DNA from: Chloroflexota bacterium
Lineage (GTDB): Bacteria > Chloroflexota > Limnocylindria > Limnocylindrales > CSP1-4
Assembly (NCBI GenBank): GCA_017860675.1
Contig: JAGDMV010000106.1
Location: 1 to 6,690 of the forward strand
Length of the DNA: 6,690 bases
Reading direction: 5' to 3'
Of the stretch, positions 5,251 to 6,690 are shown piece after piece; positions within the stretch are counted from its first letter, which is position 1; each line of letters opens with the position of its first letter. Position numbers and translations under genes: made by a program. The notes under the pieces were generated by a model. The model was not told the DNA's origin. It worked only from the letters and a program-made list of their open reading frames with translations, and ran no database searches.

Positions 5251-6690
5251 ATGAGTTCCGACCTGCTCCAGTGGATCATCCCCGTTGCCGGGGGTGCCGC
5301 GGTCCTGTTTGCTCTGTGGCTCGCCCGCGACGTCCTCCGCCGTGACACCGGCACGGACGCCATGGAGGCAGTGGCGGCCACCATCTACGAAGGCGCGGTC
5401 GCCTTCATCCGCCGCCAGTACACGACGATCGCGCTGCTCGCCCTGCTCGGGGCGGTGCTCATCACCGGCCTGATCACCGCCTTCGAGACGAAGGCGGTAG
5501 CCGACACCGACGTCTACGGCCTGGATCTTGGCCTCCGGACTGGGGTCGCCTTCCTGGTCGGGGCCGCCTGCTCGATGGCCTCGGGCATCATCGGCATGTT
5601 CGTCGCGGTGAAGTCCAACGTCCGGACGGCGTCGGCCTCCCGCCGCAGCCTCGTCGAGGCGGTGCAGGTTGCGCTCCGCGGCGGCGCGGTCTCGGGCTTC
5701 CTCGTCGTGGCTCTCTCGCTGCTCGGCGTCTACCTGATGTTCGTGGCCTTCGGCGGCTTCGAAAACCCGGCCATTGCTCCCTTCCTGATCGTGGGCTACG
5801 GCTTCGGGGCGAGCTTCGTCGCCCTGTTCGCCCAGCTGGGCGGCGGGATCTACACCAAGGCCGCCGACGTCGGCGCCGACCTGGTGGGCAAAGTCGAGGC
5901 GGGCATCCCCGAGGACGACCCGCGGAACGCTGCCGTGATCGCCGACCTCGTGGGCGACAACGTCGGCGACTGCGCCGGTCGTGGTGCCGACCTGTTCGAG
6001 TCGACGGCAGCCGAGAACATCGGGGCGATGATCCTCGGCGTCGCCGCCTACAAGATCGCGGAGTCGCTCGGCTGGGCCAACCCCGAGGCGTGGATCTTCC
6101 TCCCGCTCGTCATCCGCTCGTTCGGGCTGCTGGCCACGATCGTGGCCTTGTTCTTCGTCCGTGGCCGCGAGGACGAGGACCCGATGAACATGCTCAACAA
6201 AGGCTACTGGGCGACGACCATCCTGTCGGCGCTGGGCCTCGCCATCGTCTGCTTCGTGATGCTCGGCCCGGACAACACCTCGTCCGGCGGGACGGCCGCC
6301 ACCGGGGCCCAGGGCCTGCCGATCTGGGTCTACTTCTTCGGGGCGGGGGTGGTCGGCCTGGCCACCTCAGTCGCCTTCGTCTACATCACCCAGTACTACA
6401 CTTCCGGATCGCACCGCCCGGTCAGGGAGATCGCCGAGGCGTCCAAGACCGGCCCGGCCACCAACATCATCGCCGGGACCGCGGTGGGCTACGAGACGAC
6501 GGCCGTGACCGCGGTCACGATCGGGATCGCCATCCTCGTCTCGTACTGGCTGGGCGACCAGGCAGGCCTCGTGGACGCCAACGGGCGCAACGTCGGCGGC
6601 GTCTTCGGCACCGCGGTCGCGACCATGGGCATGCTCATGACCACGGCCTTCATCCTGGCCGAGGACACCTTCGGCCCGATCACCGACAAC
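5251..6690 (+). CDS. hppA: Membrane-bound ion-translocating pyrophosphatase, partial
   Basis: HppA is an integral membrane enzyme that hydrolyses cytoplasmic pyrophosphate and pumps H+ and/or Na+ outward. The frame runs to the window edge; 480 residues of a usual 650-800 are present. Helices are seen near 7-27, 57-77, 97-120, 145-168, 176-196, 257-270, 282-303, 320-338, 358-382, 406-433 and 451-471. The substrate-binding signature is intact: DVGADLVGKVEAGIPEDDPR (206-225) then GDNVGDCAGRGADLFES (235-251), with the Asp cluster and K214 for Mg-PPi. The second signature begins at the edge (EDTFGPITDN, 471-480). R244-G245 replaces the common M-A pair. The residue that separates K+-dependent from K+-independent enzymes lies beyond the window, so that class and the ion cannot be told. 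ATG 5251 is preferred by protein N-terminus; GTG 5215 is possible. It is transcribed away from lepB. Confidence 0.96.
   Translation, partial: MSSDLLQWIIPVAGGAAVLFALWLARDVLRRDTGTDAMEAVAATIYEGAVAFIRRQYTTIALLALLGAVLITGLITAFETKAVADTDVYGLDLGLRTGVAFLVGAACSMASGIIGMFVAVKSNVRTASASRRSLVEAVQVALRGGAVSGFLVVALSLLGVYLMFVAFGGFENPAIAPFLIVGYGFGASFVALFAQLGGGIYTKAADVGADLVGKVEAGIPEDDPRNAAVIADLVGDNVGDCAGRGADLFESTAAENIGAMILGVAAYKIAESLGWANPEAWIFLPLVIRSFGLLATIVALFFVRGREDEDPMNMLNKGYWATTILSALGLAIVCFVMLGPDNTSSGGTAATGAQGLPIWVYFFGAGVVGLATSVAFVYITQYYTSGSHRPVREIAEASKTGPATNIIAGTAVGYETTAVTAVTIGIAILVSYWLGDQAGLVDANGRNVGGVFGTAVATMGMLMTTAFILAEDTFGPITDN

Overview
The window is very GC-rich with strong G/C bias at third codon positions, tightly packed and free of mobile elements, RNA genes or CRISPR arrays. 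It reads as a housekeeping/bioenergetic segment of a high-GC bacterium. The H+-pyrophosphatase signature variant (GRGADLFEST in place of the common GMAADLFE) and the gene mix suggest Chloroflexota (perhaps Limnocylindria-like) more than Actinomycetota. This placement is inference from memory of the families, not a database result.

Layout. Positions 1-1582, + strand: the last 33 codons of a probable M16-type peptidase, a TPR-like hypothetical protein that is frameshifted near 372-402, and ndk (nucleoside diphosphate kinase). The three are chained by ATGA and GTGA stop/start overlaps, so they look like one translationally coupled operon. Positions 1587-4890, - strand (read right to left): lepB (signal peptidase I), a 215-aa seven-helix membrane protein resembling HyfE/NuoK-type subunits, and a 685-aa protein resembling the NuoN/NuoM/HyfF proton-channel family, with a long disordered tail and an extra C-terminal helix. 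These are also chained by GTGA overlaps. The two operons converge with only 4 bp between stop codons. Positions 4891-5250: a divergent control region with candidate promoters for lepB and hppA, direct and inverted repeats, and a leader able to fold. Positions 5251-6690, + strand: the first 480 codons of hppA (membrane-bound ion-pumping pyrophosphatase), cut by the window end.

How the genes may work together. Ndk keeps NTP pools balanced, and HppA uses pyrophosphate from biosynthesis to pump ions. The two-gene complex-I-like membrane module has no hydrogenase or NADH-oxidising partner in the window, sits behind lepB and faces hppA. It is the least explained part and the best candidate for an undescribed system. 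Both of its proteins seem to lack or to have replaced the charged residues that classical proton-pumping subunits use, so a pump, a remnant and a structural role all remain possible.
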